A DNA stretch of 12,244 bases from an uncultured Lachnoanaerobaculum sp. (GTDB lineage Bacteria > Bacillota > Clostridia > Lachnospirales > Lachnospiraceae). The first letter of the stretch is position 1, and each line of letters starts with the position of its first letter. The notes beneath the pieces were generated by a model, which did no database searches, was not told where the DNA came from, and was given only the letters and a program-made list of their open reading frames with translations. Below are positions 1 through 7,914 of this stretch, piece by piece. The stretch is from NCBI GenBank assembly GCA_916720285.1, contig CAKAQP010000057.1:1-12244 (forward strand). Direction: 5' to 3'. A program made the translations under genes and the position numbers.

Positions 1-1162
1 ATGTCCGAAGGCAAAGGGAATAATACATCTCGGAGCTACAAGCTGCTATGTAGGTGATAATACCGACATTATAATTATGAAAGAGGCACTGGAGCTTGTA
101 AGGGAAAAACTTGTCAATGTAATAAACGAGCTTTCAAAGTTTGCCCTAAAGTATAAAGACCTTCCTACTTTGGCGTTCACTCATTTTCAGCCTGCACAGC
201 CGACTACAGTCGGAAAGAGAGCCACGCTTTGGATAAATGAGCTTTTACTTGACTATGAGGATATAAACTACACCATTGATAATCTGAAGCTTTTGGGATG
301 CAAGGGTACTACAGGTACTCAAGCCTCTTTTGTGGAGCTTTTTGACGGAGATGATGAGAAGATAAATAAAATAGATCCTATGATTGCAAATAAGATGGGA
401 TTTAAAGAATGCTATCCTGTTTCAGGACAGACATACTCAAGAAAAGTGGACATCAAGGTATTAAATGTGCTTGCAGGTATTGCGGCTTCGGCACATAAGT
501 TCTCAAATGATATCAGACTTTTGCAACATTTAAAAGAGATTGAAGAGCCTTTTGAAAAGTCACAGATAGGTTCATCAGCTATGGCATATAAGAGAAATCC
601 GATGAGAAGCGAGAGAATTGCCTCATTGGCAAACTATGTAATGAGTGATGTTATGAATCCCATGATGGTGGCATCCACTCAGTGGTTTGAAAGGACACTT
701 GACGATTCCGCAAATAAGAGACTTTCAATACCTGAAGGCTTTTTAAGCATAGACGGTATACTTGATTTATATTTAAATGTTGTGGACGGATTGGTGGTAT
801 ATCCGAAAGTTATAGAAAAACATTTGATGTCAGAATTGCCTTTTATGGCTACAGAGAATATAATGATGGATGCAGTGAAAGCCGGTGGAGACAGGCAGGA
901 ACTGCATGAAAGAATTAGAGAGCTTTCAATGATTGCCGGAAGAAATGTAAAGGAACTTGGTGAAGAAAACAATCTGCTTGATTTGATTGCAAAAGATCCT
1001 ATGTTCAAACTTTCAAAGGAAGAATTGAAAGAGTCTATGAAGCCTGAAAAATATATCGGAAGAAGCAGTGTTCAGGTTGAAGATTTTATAAAAAGAATTA
1101 TCAAGCCTATTCTGGATGAAAATAAAGATATTCTGGGATTAAAGGCTGATATAAATGTGTAA
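1..1162 (+). CDS. purB: Adenylosuccinate lyase, 5'-truncated by the window edge
   Basis: Cytosolic enzyme of purine synthesis that splits fumarate from adenylosuccinate and from SAICAR. The reading frame is open from position 2, upstream of the first ATG at 77, and those codons read CPKAKGIIHLGATSCYVGDNTD, which is internal PurB sequence including the conserved T-S segment; the true start lies left of the window. About 386 residues are visible. Other landmarks are THFQPAQPTTVGKR (histidine codon at 182-184), KGTTGTQASF, and the fumarate-lyase signature GSSAMAYKRNP at 569-601, which contains the flexible-loop catalytic serine. Family members usually have SSAMPYKRNP, so one proline is alanine here. 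By memory the sequence resembles the eukaryotic/human ADSL branch (QWFERTLDDSAN, ELPFMATENI) more than Bacillus PurB. The stop is followed after 10 nt by purA, whose ribosome binding site AAGGAG overlaps the purB stop codon, so the two are surely co-transcribed. Identification is secure. Confidence 0.96.
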   Translation, partial: CPKAKGIIHLGATSCYVGDNTDIIIMKEALELVREKLVNVINELSKFALKYKDLPTLAFTHFQPAQPTTVGKRATLWINELLLDYEDINYTIDNLKLLGCKGTTGTQASFVELFDGDDEKINKIDPMIANKMGFKECYPVSGQTYSRKVDIKVLNVLAGIAASAHKFSNDIRLLQHLKEIEEPFEKSQIGSSAMAYKRNPMRSERIASLANYVMSDVMNPMMVASTQWFERTLDDSANKRLSIPEGFLSIDGILDLYLNVVDGLVVYPKVIEKHLMSELPFMATENIMMDAVKAGGDRQELHERIRELSMIAGRNVKELGEENNLLDLIAKDPMFKLSKEELKESMKPEKYIGRSSVQVEDFIKRIIKPILDENKDILGLKADINV

Positions 1163-1172
1163 GGAGAATTAA

Positions 1173-2450
1173 ATGGTAAGAGCTATTGTAGGCGCCAATT
1201 GGGGTGACGAAGGTAAGGGCAAAATCACAGATATGCTTGCGGCGAAGGCGGATATTATTATTCGTTTTCAGGGTGGCAGCAATGCAGGTCATACAATTAT
1301 AAACAATTACGGTAAATTTGCTTTGCATCTGTTGCCGTCAGGAGTATTTTATGATCATACAACAAGCATTATAGGAAACGGTGTCGCACTTAATATTCCA
1401 TATCTTGTTAAAGAGATAAATGAGCTGGTTGAAAAAGGTGTACCCAGACCTAAGATTTTGGTTTCAGACAGAGCACAACTTCTGATGCCATATCATATTT
1501 TGCAGGATACCTATGAGGAAGCAAGACTTGCCGGAAAAGCATATGGCTCTACCAAATCCGGAATAGCTCCTTTTTATTCAGATAAGTTTGCAAAAATCGG
1601 AATACAGGTAAGTGAGCTTTTTGACGATGAAATATTGGAAGAAAAGGTTGAAAAGATTTGTACATTAAAAAATGTTATGTTCAAGCATCTTTACAATATG
1701 CGTGAGCTTGATAAAATGGAACTTATGAATACACTTCATGAGTACAGAGATATGGTTGAACCTTTTGTATGCGATGTGAGTGCATATCTTTACAAGGCTA
1801 TAAAAGAAGGAAAGAATATTCTCCTTGAGGGTCAGCTGGGCTCACTAAAGGATCCGGACCACGGAATCTATCCTATGGTTACATCATCTTCCACATTGGC
1901 TGCATACGGTGCTATCGGTGCAGGTATTGCTCCATATGAGATAAAAGAAATCACAACAGTGGTTAAGGCCTACTCGTCAGCGGTAGGTGCAGGAGAATTT
2001 GTCAGTGAGATAGAGGATGAGGCTGCTGCAGATGAACTTAGAAGAAGAGGTGGAGACGGTGGTGAGTTCGGTGCTACCACAGGAAGACCCAGAAGAATGG
2101 GATGGTTTGATGCTGTAGCATCCAGATACGGTGTAAGAATTCAGGGTACTACAGAGGTTGCACTTACAGTACTTGATGTACTCGGATATCTAAAAGAGAT
2201 TCCTGTATGTGTAGGCTATGATATAAATGGTGAGATAACCAAGGACTTCCCTACGACAAATAAATTAAAGATTGCAAAACCTGTATATGAATATCTTCCG
2301 GGATGGAATTGTGATATCAGAGGTATAAAGAAGTATGAGGAATTGCCTGAGAATTGTAGGAAGTATATTGAGTTTATAGAAAAAGAACTTGAAGTACCTG
2401 TAAAGTTGGTAAGCAATGGACCGGGTAGAGATGATATTATCTATAGATAG
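1173..2450 (+). CDS. purA: Adenylosuccinate synthetase, divergent subtype
   Basis: Catalyses IMP + aspartate + GTP to adenylosuccinate, the step just before PurB in AMP synthesis. It has 425 residues, near the usual 425-435. The N-terminus carries the GTP-binding and catalytic loop GANWGDEGKGK (residues 7-17) and GGSNAGHTI with the catalytic histidine. GATTGRPRRMGWFDAVA, with the IMP/aspartate-binding arginines, and LDVL follow near residues 305-335. Several loops differ from my recollection of the E. coli enzyme: GGSNAGH for GGHNAGH, GSTKSGIAPFYSDK for GTTGRGIGPAYEDK, LEGQLGSLKDPDHG for FEGAQGTLLDIDHG, and LTVLDVLG for LTKLDVLD. Catalytic Asp, Lys and His are all present, which argues against the phage PurZ-like branch that lacks the aspartate. 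It is a PurA subtype I believe is common in Clostridia. AAGGAG at 1161-1166 supports the ATG at 1173. The gene is followed by a hairpin and then pheS. Confidence 0.93.
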   Translation: MVRAIVGANWGDEGKGKITDMLAAKADIIIRFQGGSNAGHTIINNYGKFALHLLPSGVFYDHTTSIIGNGVALNIPYLVKEINELVEKGVPRPKILVSDRAQLLMPYHILQDTYEEARLAGKAYGSTKSGIAPFYSDKFAKIGIQVSELFDDEILEEKVEKICTLKNVMFKHLYNMRELDKMELMNTLHEYRDMVEPFVCDVSAYLYKAIKEGKNILLEGQLGSLKDPDHGIYPMVTSSSTLAAYGAIGAGIAPYEIKEITTVVKAYSSAVGAGEFVSEIEDEAAADELRRRGGDGGEFGATTGRPRRMGWFDAVASRYGVRIQGTTEVALTVLDVLGYLKEIPVCVGYDINGEITKDFPTTNKLKIAKPVYEYLPGWNCDIRGIKKYEELPENCRKYIEFIEKELEVPVKLVSNGPGRDDIIYR

Positions 2451-2461
2451 GACTTTTGCCG

Positions 2462-2491
2462 GCCCCATATTAGTTTAAGCTGATATGGGGC
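2462..2491 (+). other. Intercistronic RNA hairpin between purA and pheS
   Basis: GCCCCATAT (2462-2470) pairs perfectly with ATATGGGGC (2483-2491). The interior T-AGT/GCT-G can continue the stem to 13 pairs, including two G-U pairs, with a TTAA tetraloop. The sequence behind it is ATGACTATTCATT, with no continuous T-run, so it is not a typical intrinsic terminator. It may partly attenuate, protect an upstream 3' end, or mark an RNA processing site. No T-box elements are seen before pheS. Confidence 0.6.
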
Positions 2492-2519
2492 ATGACTATT
2501 CATTAAATAAGGAGAAAAA

Positions 2520-3539
2520 ATGCTGGACATAATAGAGAAACTTCAAAAAGAAGCTTTAGAAAAGATAAACAGTGCAGAAAATAGAGAAAGATTAAATGAG
2601 CTTAAGGTAGCATATCTTGGTAAGAAGGGCGAACTTACCGCACTTCTTAAAAATATGAAAAATATAGCTCCCGAAGAGAGAGCTGAATTCGGTAAAGTAG
2701 TAAATGAAGCAAGAGAAGCTATTGAAAATACATTAAATAATGTCGGAAGCGAGCTTGCAAAGCTTGCTCTTGAGGCAAAGTTAAAAACGGAGACTATAGA
2801 TGTTACACTGCCTGCAAACAAGAGAGAATTCGGGCACAGTCATCCGAATGTAATCGCATTACATGAAGTTGAAAAAATATTTACAAATATGGGCTATGAG
2901 GTTGTGGAAGGACCTGAGATAGAGTTTGATGAATACAACTTTACAAAGCTTAATATTCCTGAGGATCACCCTGCAAAGGATGAACAGGATACATTCTACA
3001 TAACAAAGGATATAGTGCTTCGTACGCAGACATCACCTGTACAGGCAAGAATTATGGAGACAGGAAAACTTCCTATAAAGATGATAAGCCCGGGAAGAGT
3101 GTATCGTTCCGATGAAGTGGATGCTACTCATTCACCTACATTTAATCAGATAGAGGGACTTATTGTAGATAAAGATATCACATTTGCAGATCTTAAGGGA
3201 ACACTTGAGGTATTTGCTAAAAAATTATTTGGTGAAGATACTAAAGTTAAGTTCAGACCTCACCACTTCCCGTTTACAGAGCCAAGTGCAGAGATGGATG
3301 TAACTTGTTTTAAATGTCATGGAAGAGGATGCAGATTCTGTAAGGGCAGCGGTTGGATAGAGATTCTTGGTTGTGGAATGGTACATCCACATGTATTTGA
3401 TATGTGTGGTGTAGACAAGAATGAATACAACGGTTTTGCATTCGGCATCGGACTTGAGAGAATCGCTCTATTAAAGTATGAAATCGATGATATGAGACTT
3501 TTATACGAGAATGATATCAGATTCTTAAAGCAATTCTAA
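2520..3539 (+). CDS. pheS: Phenylalanyl-tRNA synthetase alpha subunit
   Basis: Catalytic subunit of the alpha2-beta2 enzyme that charges tRNA-Phe in the cytosol. It has 339 residues, the normal length. Residues 1-90 form the charged, helical coiled-coil arm that contacts tRNA. The class II core follows: HPNVIALHEVEKIFTNMGYEV, the motif-2 region VLRTQTSPVQAR...GRVYRSDEVDATHSPTFNQIEGL, and motif 3 GFAFGIGLERIALLKY with its ATP-binding arginine near the C-terminus. A CxxC-N4-CxxC cluster (Cys263, 266, 271, 274; CFKCHGRGCRFC) precedes GWIEILGCGMVHPHV; four-cysteine insertions of this type occur in many bacterial PheS proteins and may bind metal. AAGGAG at 2509-2514 sets the start. It lies 49 nt ahead of pheT, and the two form the usual operon pair. 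Confidence 0.97.
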   Translation: MLDIIEKLQKEALEKINSAENRERLNELKVAYLGKKGELTALLKNMKNIAPEERAEFGKVVNEAREAIENTLNNVGSELAKLALEAKLKTETIDVTLPANKREFGHSHPNVIALHEVEKIFTNMGYEVVEGPEIEFDEYNFTKLNIPEDHPAKDEQDTFYITKDIVLRTQTSPVQARIMETGKLPIKMISPGRVYRSDEVDATHSPTFNQIEGLIVDKDITFADLKGTLEVFAKKLFGEDTKVKFRPHHFPFTEPSAEMDVTCFKCHGRGCRFCKGSGWIEILGCGMVHPHVFDMCGVDKNEYNGFAFGIGLERIALLKYEIDDMRLLYENDIRFLKQF

Positions 3540-3588
3540 TAAAGCTTGTGCAAAAGATTATATTTACAGTAAATAACAGAGGTGAAGA

Positions 3589-6009
3589 ATGGATACAGCA
3601 TTATCATGGATAAAGGCCTATGTGCCTGACTTGGAAGTTACTCCAAGTGAATATACAGATGCAATGACTCTTACCGGAACAAAGGTAGAGGGTTATAAAG
3701 AATTGGATAAAAATCTCGAGAAAATAGTTGTAGGAGAGATTCTTACAATAGAGAAACATCCTGATGCGGATAAGCTTATTGTTTGTCAGGTGGATGTAGG
3801 AAATGAAAAAATACAGATAGTTACAGGAGCACCTAATGTTTCGGTAGGTGATAAGGTGCCTGTAGTTTTGGACGGCGGAAAAGTCGCAGGAGGACATGAC
3901 GGAAGTCCGTTGCCTGAAAACGGTATCAAAATAAAGAAAGGTAAGCTTCGCGGAGTTGAGTCATTCGGTATGATGTGCTCTATTGACGAGCTTGGACAGG
4001 ACAAAAACTATTTCCCTGATGCACCTGAAAACGGAATATATATCTTGCCAAAGGATGCGAAAGTCGGTAGTGATGCTATAGAACTTTTAGGACTTAGAGA
4101 TACGGTATTTGAGTATGAAATTACATCAAACAGAGTGGACTGCTATGGAGTAATAGGAATTGCAAGAGAGGCTGCGGCTACATTTAAGAAAAAGCTTGTT
4201 TTACCGCAGGTAAATACCACAGGAAATAATGAGAATGTAAATGATTATTTATCTGTGGAAGTAAAGGATGAGACTCTTTGTAAGAGATACGTTGCAAGAG
4301 TTGTAAAGAATATAAAACTTGCACCGTCACCTGCATGGATGCAGCAGAGACTTCGTGCAGTAGGAATAAGACCTATAAATAATATAGTAGATATAACAAA
4401 CTATGTTATGGCAGAGTACGGTCAGCCTATGCATGCTTTTGATTACAATCTTATAGAAGGACAAAAAATAGTTGTAGACAGAGCAAAGGACGGAGAAGAG
4501 TTTGAAACTCTTGACGGAGTGGTAAGAAAGCTTGACAGCAACATACTTATGATAAATGATGCTGAAAAAGCTGTAGCTATTGCCGGAATCATGGGTGGTG
4601 AGAACTCAAAGATTACAGATGATGTAAGCACAATGATATTTGAATGCGCTACATTTGACGGTACAAATATCAGACTTTCATCAAAGAGAATAGGCCTTCG
4701 TACAGATTCATCAGGAAAGTTTGAAAAGGGACTTGATCCGAACAATGCTTATGATGCTATGATGAGAGCATGTTCCTTGGTGGAAGAACTTGGAGCGGGA
4801 GAAGTAGTAGGCGGAACAATTGATGTTTATCCTGTAAAAGCGGTAGAGTCAAGAGTAGCTTTTGAGCCTGAAAGAATCAATAAATTACTCGGAACTTCAA
4901 TATCAAAGGAAGATATGCTTGAAATCTTTGACAGAATTGAGTTAAAATACGATAAAGAGACTAACGAGATTGTGGCTCCTACATTCAGACAGGATATTCA
5001 CTTCATGGCAGATCTTGCTGAGGAAGTGGCAAGATTTTTCGGATACGATAAGATACCTACAACATTGCCTAAATCAAGTGCTACTATAGGCGGTATCAGT
5101 ATGAAGCTTGAAATAGAAGAACTTGCAAGAGAGGTGGCAAAGTTCTTGGGATTCTCAGAGGCAATGAACTATTCATTTGAAAGTGCAAAGGTTTTTGACA
5201 AGCTTGGATTATCAAAGGATAGCCATTACAGAAAAGCAATAGAAATCACAAATCCTCTTGGTGAAGATTTCAGAATGATGAGAACTCAGGCTGTAAACGG
5301 TATACTTAATTCTCTTTCAACAAATTACAACAGAAGAAATAAGGATGTGCATTTATTTGAGCTTGCAAATATCTATATTCCAAAGGAGCTTCCTTTAAAG
5401 GAATTGCCTGACGAGAGAATGCAGTTTGTACTTGGGTTCTACGGTAAAGAAAACTTCTTTGATATGAAGGGTGTGGTAGAGGAATTCTTATACACAATAG
5501 GAATTGTCGGCAAGCTTCACTATGATCCAAGTTGTAAGGAAGAGTTCTTACACCCGGGAAGAAAGGCTGATATAGTACTTGACGGTGTGCGTCTCGGATA
5601 TTTGGGTGAAGTGCATCCGATTGTGTGTGATAATTATAAGCTGGGTGAGAAGACCTATATTGCGGTGCTTGATTTGCCGAATGTAATTCCTTTTGTAAAC
5701 TTTGATATTAAATATACAGGAATAGCAAAATATCCTGCAATTTCAAGAGATATTTCATTGGTAGTGCCAAGAAGCGTTTTGGTAGGTGAAATAGAGGATA
5801 TTATTTCCGAAAACGGCGGAAGCAATCTTGAGTCCTTTAATCTGTTTGATATCTATGAGGGTGATCAGATAGAGGCAGGATTTAAGTCGGTGGCTTATTC
5901 ACTTACATTCAGAAACAAGGAAAGAACTCTTCTTGATGCGGATGTGAATGAGGTTATGGATAAGATATTAAAGAAGCTTGAGGAAAAGAATATCAGAATC
6001 AGATCCTAG
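3589..6009 (+). CDS. pheT: Phenylalanyl-tRNA synthetase beta subunit
   Basis: Partner of PheS; it recognises and edits phenylalanyl-tRNA. It has 806 residues, typical of the long bacterial form. Domains in order: an EMAP-II-like OB-fold tRNA-binding domain at about 40-155 (VVGEILTIEKHPDADKLIVCQVDVG); a B3/B4 editing domain at about 210-400 (PAWMQQRLRAVGIRPINNIVDITNYVMAEYGQPMHAFD, AIAGIMGG); B5 at about 410-485; a pseudo-catalytic class II-like domain; and a C-terminal ferredoxin-fold anticodon-binding domain at about 712-805 (YPAISRDISLVV...TFRNKERTLLDADV). GAGGTG at 3579-3584, five bases ahead, supports the ATG. No promoter or terminator is visible in the 49-nt gap from pheS, so co-translation from one mRNA is expected. 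Identification is secure. Confidence 0.97.
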   Translation: MDTALSWIKAYVPDLEVTPSEYTDAMTLTGTKVEGYKELDKNLEKIVVGEILTIEKHPDADKLIVCQVDVGNEKIQIVTGAPNVSVGDKVPVVLDGGKVAGGHDGSPLPENGIKIKKGKLRGVESFGMMCSIDELGQDKNYFPDAPENGIYILPKDAKVGSDAIELLGLRDTVFEYEITSNRVDCYGVIGIAREAAATFKKKLVLPQVNTTGNNENVNDYLSVEVKDETLCKRYVARVVKNIKLAPSPAWMQQRLRAVGIRPINNIVDITNYVMAEYGQPMHAFDYNLIEGQKIVVDRAKDGEEFETLDGVVRKLDSNILMINDAEKAVAIAGIMGGENSKITDDVSTMIFECATFDGTNIRLSSKRIGLRTDSSGKFEKGLDPNNAYDAMMRACSLVEELGAGEVVGGTIDVYPVKAVESRVAFEPERINKLLGTSISKEDMLEIFDRIELKYDKETNEIVAPTFRQDIHFMADLAEEVARFFGYDKIPTTLPKSSATIGGISMKLEIEELAREVAKFLGFSEAMNYSFESAKVFDKLGLSKDSHYRKAIEITNPLGEDFRMMRTQAVNGILNSLSTNYNRRNKDVHLFELANIYIPKELPLKELPDERMQFVLGFYGKENFFDMKGVVEEFLYTIGIVGKLHYDPSCKEEFLHPGRKADIVLDGVRLGYLGEVHPIVCDNYKLGEKTYIAVLDLPNVIPFVNFDIKYTGIAKYPAISRDISLVVPRSVLVGEIEDIISENGGSNLESFNLFDIYEGDQIEAGFKSVAYSLTFRNKERTLLDADVNEVMDKILKKLEEKNIRIRS

Positions 6010-6076
6010 TTCAGATTAAGCTGTGGGATAATCTTTGACAGATATGTGCTTTGTTTTAGAAAAGTGAGAGATAGAT

Positions 6077-7561
6077 ATGGTTAGAAGTAGAGGAAGGAAA
6101 AAGAAAAGTAAAGCTTTCATCAGGTACTTTTGTCTTTTTGTGTTTTCAGTTATATTGCTTACTTCTGCGCTAATCGGAGATGACACCAGAGCTTATGGAG
6201 AAGGAAGAGAGGCTATCTTTAAAAATCCTATAAATCCGGATTATGAAAGCAATGATAACGGAGTCAAGACATCATTCAGACTTAGAGTGCTTAATAATTT
6301 GAGTGGAGAAACCGAATACGGTTCAAATGCTATGTCTTTGATTTCAGTAAGTGAAAATGATAATCGAAGAAGCACTATGAAAAATTTTGCCGATATACTG
6401 GATATGGATATTTACAGTAATCTCTGTCTAAGTGCAAATGTTGAAAACAGTTCGGATGTGGAAAGAGATATAAGTTTTGATATAACACTGCCTCCTAAGA
6501 CGGAGGGCAGTGTGTCTGAGCTTAGACTTATAAACTCAAACCTTGATATTTTTACCGGAGATTTATCAGGTGTTGATATACAGTATGAGGCTGACGGAAA
6601 GACTGTTACAGAGACTGAAAGAAAGTCCGGAAAAAAGGTGGATTTTAATAAAGTTAATTCTGTAAAGATAGATGGGAAATTAGCCGCAGGTCAAAAATTT
6701 GAAGGCATTTTACCTATGGAAATCATAGAGCGAAGGATGGTAATAGAAAAAAAAGATGATTTTGTGGATGATTTGAAGACTATTGAAGAAGTTAATACAA
6801 ATAATATCTTTGTTTTCAAATTGGATTACAGATATCCTATCAAGAAAGAACTTAATATGAGCATAGCAACCTGCCATGGAAGTGACAGGGCGGAAGATTT
6901 TTTAAACGGAAAAACGGTAGGTATAGTAAGGCGTGATGAGGAAAGCTATGATATATTGCCGAATGATATAATTGAAAAGCTTCCGGGAGCCGATGCGGCA
7001 TTCTGTTCGATGTTTACTACAGATGAAAAGAAAGATGCATTTGTAAACGATTACAGCTATATCAGTGTAAATACAAAGGATTTCCAGAGCCTTGTAAATG
7101 ACAGAGGATATTCCCTTCTTATAAAAAACGGTTCATTGCAGAATAAATACAGCTTTATAGTCGGAGAAAAAAAGCATATATACGACGAAGGGCTTGAATT
7201 ACATCTTGGTAAAAAGGATAAGTATAATCACTTGCTTTCAAAGGTATATGTAGAGTTTCAAAAGATTCTTGACTGTAAAGACCTTGAGATTACAGTTGGC
7301 AGTGAGTGGAAAAACTTTGACAATCTTGTAAATGCAAAGATTCAAAAAGATGATGAGATTACAGAGATTGACAGAAGTAAAATAAAGGTTGAGTCTAATG
7401 TAGATACAAGTAAAACAGGTGACTACTCTGTAAAATATTCTTATGAAATTTTGCCGAGTATATGGGTAAGTAACAGTGCTAATGTAAAGGTAACAGGAAA
7501 CAAAGAGCCTTCACAGACTGAGAAAGAGAAAAACAGTGACAGCAATGTAAGGATTGAGTAA
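6077..7561 (+). CDS. Uncharacterised secreted protein with C-terminal Ig-like domain
   Basis: Function not recognised. The 494-residue product begins with a strongly basic n-region (MVRSRGRKKKSK) and a hydrophobic stretch at about 17-33. A plausible signal peptidase I site lies after residue 41 (AYG|EG), so it is exported or held by its N-terminal helix. Residues 45-400 are polar and rich in predicted beta strand, with no enzymatic motif I can name. Residues about 402-472 (ITVGSEW...VDTSKTGDYSVKYSYE) resemble the bacterial surface Ig-like fold of the DUF5011/Cry22-Ig type, whose hallmark is a 'VDTS..G.Y.V.Y' strand pair. The tail (473-494) is hydrophilic, with no LPXTG, no C-terminal membrane helix and no other cell-wall anchor. 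A weak ribosome binding site (GTGAGAG, 6064-6070) precedes the ATG. It lies 67 nt after pheT on the same strand, with no convincing promoter of its own. Confidence 0.8.
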   Translation: MVRSRGRKKKSKAFIRYFCLFVFSVILLTSALIGDDTRAYGEGREAIFKNPINPDYESNDNGVKTSFRLRVLNNLSGETEYGSNAMSLISVSENDNRRSTMKNFADILDMDIYSNLCLSANVENSSDVERDISFDITLPPKTEGSVSELRLINSNLDIFTGDLSGVDIQYEADGKTVTETERKSGKKVDFNKVNSVKIDGKLAAGQKFEGILPMEIIERRMVIEKKDDFVDDLKTIEEVNTNNIFVFKLDYRYPIKKELNMSIATCHGSDRAEDFLNGKTVGIVRRDEESYDILPNDIIEKLPGADAAFCSMFTTDEKKDAFVNDYSYISVNTKDFQSLVNDRGYSLLIKNGSLQNKYSFIVGEKKHIYDEGLELHLGKKDKYNHLLSKVYVEFQKILDCKDLEITVGSEWKNFDNLVNAKIQKDDEITEIDRSKIKVESNVDTSKTGDYSVKYSYEILPSIWVSNSANVKVTGNKEPSQTEKEKNSDSNVRIE

Positions 7562-7572
7562 TAAAATCCGGC

Positions 7573-7601
7573 TTGCAATTAGTACTGTTTAGTGATATTA
7601 T
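7573..7601 (+). promoter_or_regulatory. Candidate extended -10 promoter for secG
   Basis: TTGCAA (7573-7578) is a 4/6 match to the -35 consensus. After exactly 17 nt comes TATTAT (7596-7601), a 5/6 match to TATAAT, preceded by TG at the extended -10 position (TGA-TATTAT). Transcription would start near 7608, about 27 nt before the secG ATG. Such matches arise by chance in AT-rich DNA, but spacing and the TG element both fit. Confidence 0.5.
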
Positions 7602-7634
7602 AAGAACAGTTTTGTATTTTAATGGAGTGTAAAT

Positions 7635-7871
7635 ATGTTAATGTTAAACAGGATTATTTCAATAATATTTATTTTAGTATGCGTTTTCCTGACTGCAGTA
7701 GTATTATTTCAGGAAGGAAATGAGCAGGGACTTGGTTCAATAGGCGGTATTGCCGATACATATTGGGGTAAGAACAGAGGTCGTTCAGTTGAGGGCTTAC
7801 TTGAGAAGCTTACAAAGGTTGCTGCGGCATTATTTTTGATTTTATCATTGGTTTTAAATATTGTTAAATAA
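7635..7871 (+). CDS. secG: Preprotein translocase subunit SecG
   Basis: Small auxiliary subunit of the SecYEG protein-export channel in the cytoplasmic membrane. The 78-residue length is typical. There are two membrane helices, about 6-25 (IISIIFILVCVFLTAVVLFQ) and 60-77, joined by the glycine-rich cytosolic loop EGNEQGLGSIGGIADTYWGKNRGRS that is characteristic of the family. GGAG at 7623-7626 lies eight bases before the first ATG; the second in-frame ATG at 7641 would be too far away, so the first is chosen. The stop codon is followed after one base by an intrinsic terminator. The secG-rnr-smpB order is common in Firmicutes and supports the assignment. Confidence 0.95.
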   Translation: MLMLNRIISIIFILVCVFLTAVVLFQEGNEQGLGSIGGIADTYWGKNRGRSVEGLLEKLTKVAAALFLILSLVLNIVK

Positions 7872-7872
7872 T

Positions 7873-7903
7873 AAAAAGCACTCAAAAGAGTGCTTTTTAT
7901 TTA
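7873..7903 (+). terminator. Rho-independent terminator after secG
   Basis: A perfect 11-bp stem, AAAAAGCACTC (7873-7883) with GAGTGCTTTTT (7888-7898), closes an AAAA tetraloop. The T-rich tract TTTTTATTTAT runs from 7894 to 7904. It begins one base after the secG stop and ends a few bases before the rnr ribosome binding site (7905-7909). Downstream rnr and smpB must therefore depend on read-through or on a promoter inside secG. Confidence 0.9.
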
Positions 7904-7914
7904 TAAAGGTTTAT

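Noticed and set aside
2451..2519. T-box riboswitch ahead of pheS
   Set aside because: The gap is 69 nt, too short for a T-box, and no T-box sequence or antiterminator/terminator pair is seen.
6013..6034. AGATTA/TAATCT hairpin after pheT as a terminator
   Set aside because: The stem is only 6 AT-rich pairs around a 10-nt loop, with no T-run behind it.
6035..6062. TTGACA with TAGAAA 16 nt downstream, as a promoter for the secreted protein
   Set aside because: The start point would fall near 6069, removing most of the ribosome binding site and leaving a leader of about 8 nt; the -10 matches only 4/6.
7861..7914. N-terminal extension of RNase R starting at TTG 7861
   Set aside because: It overlaps the secG stop codon and runs through the terminator hairpin; no ribosome binding site precedes it, and ATG 7915 gives the normal family start.
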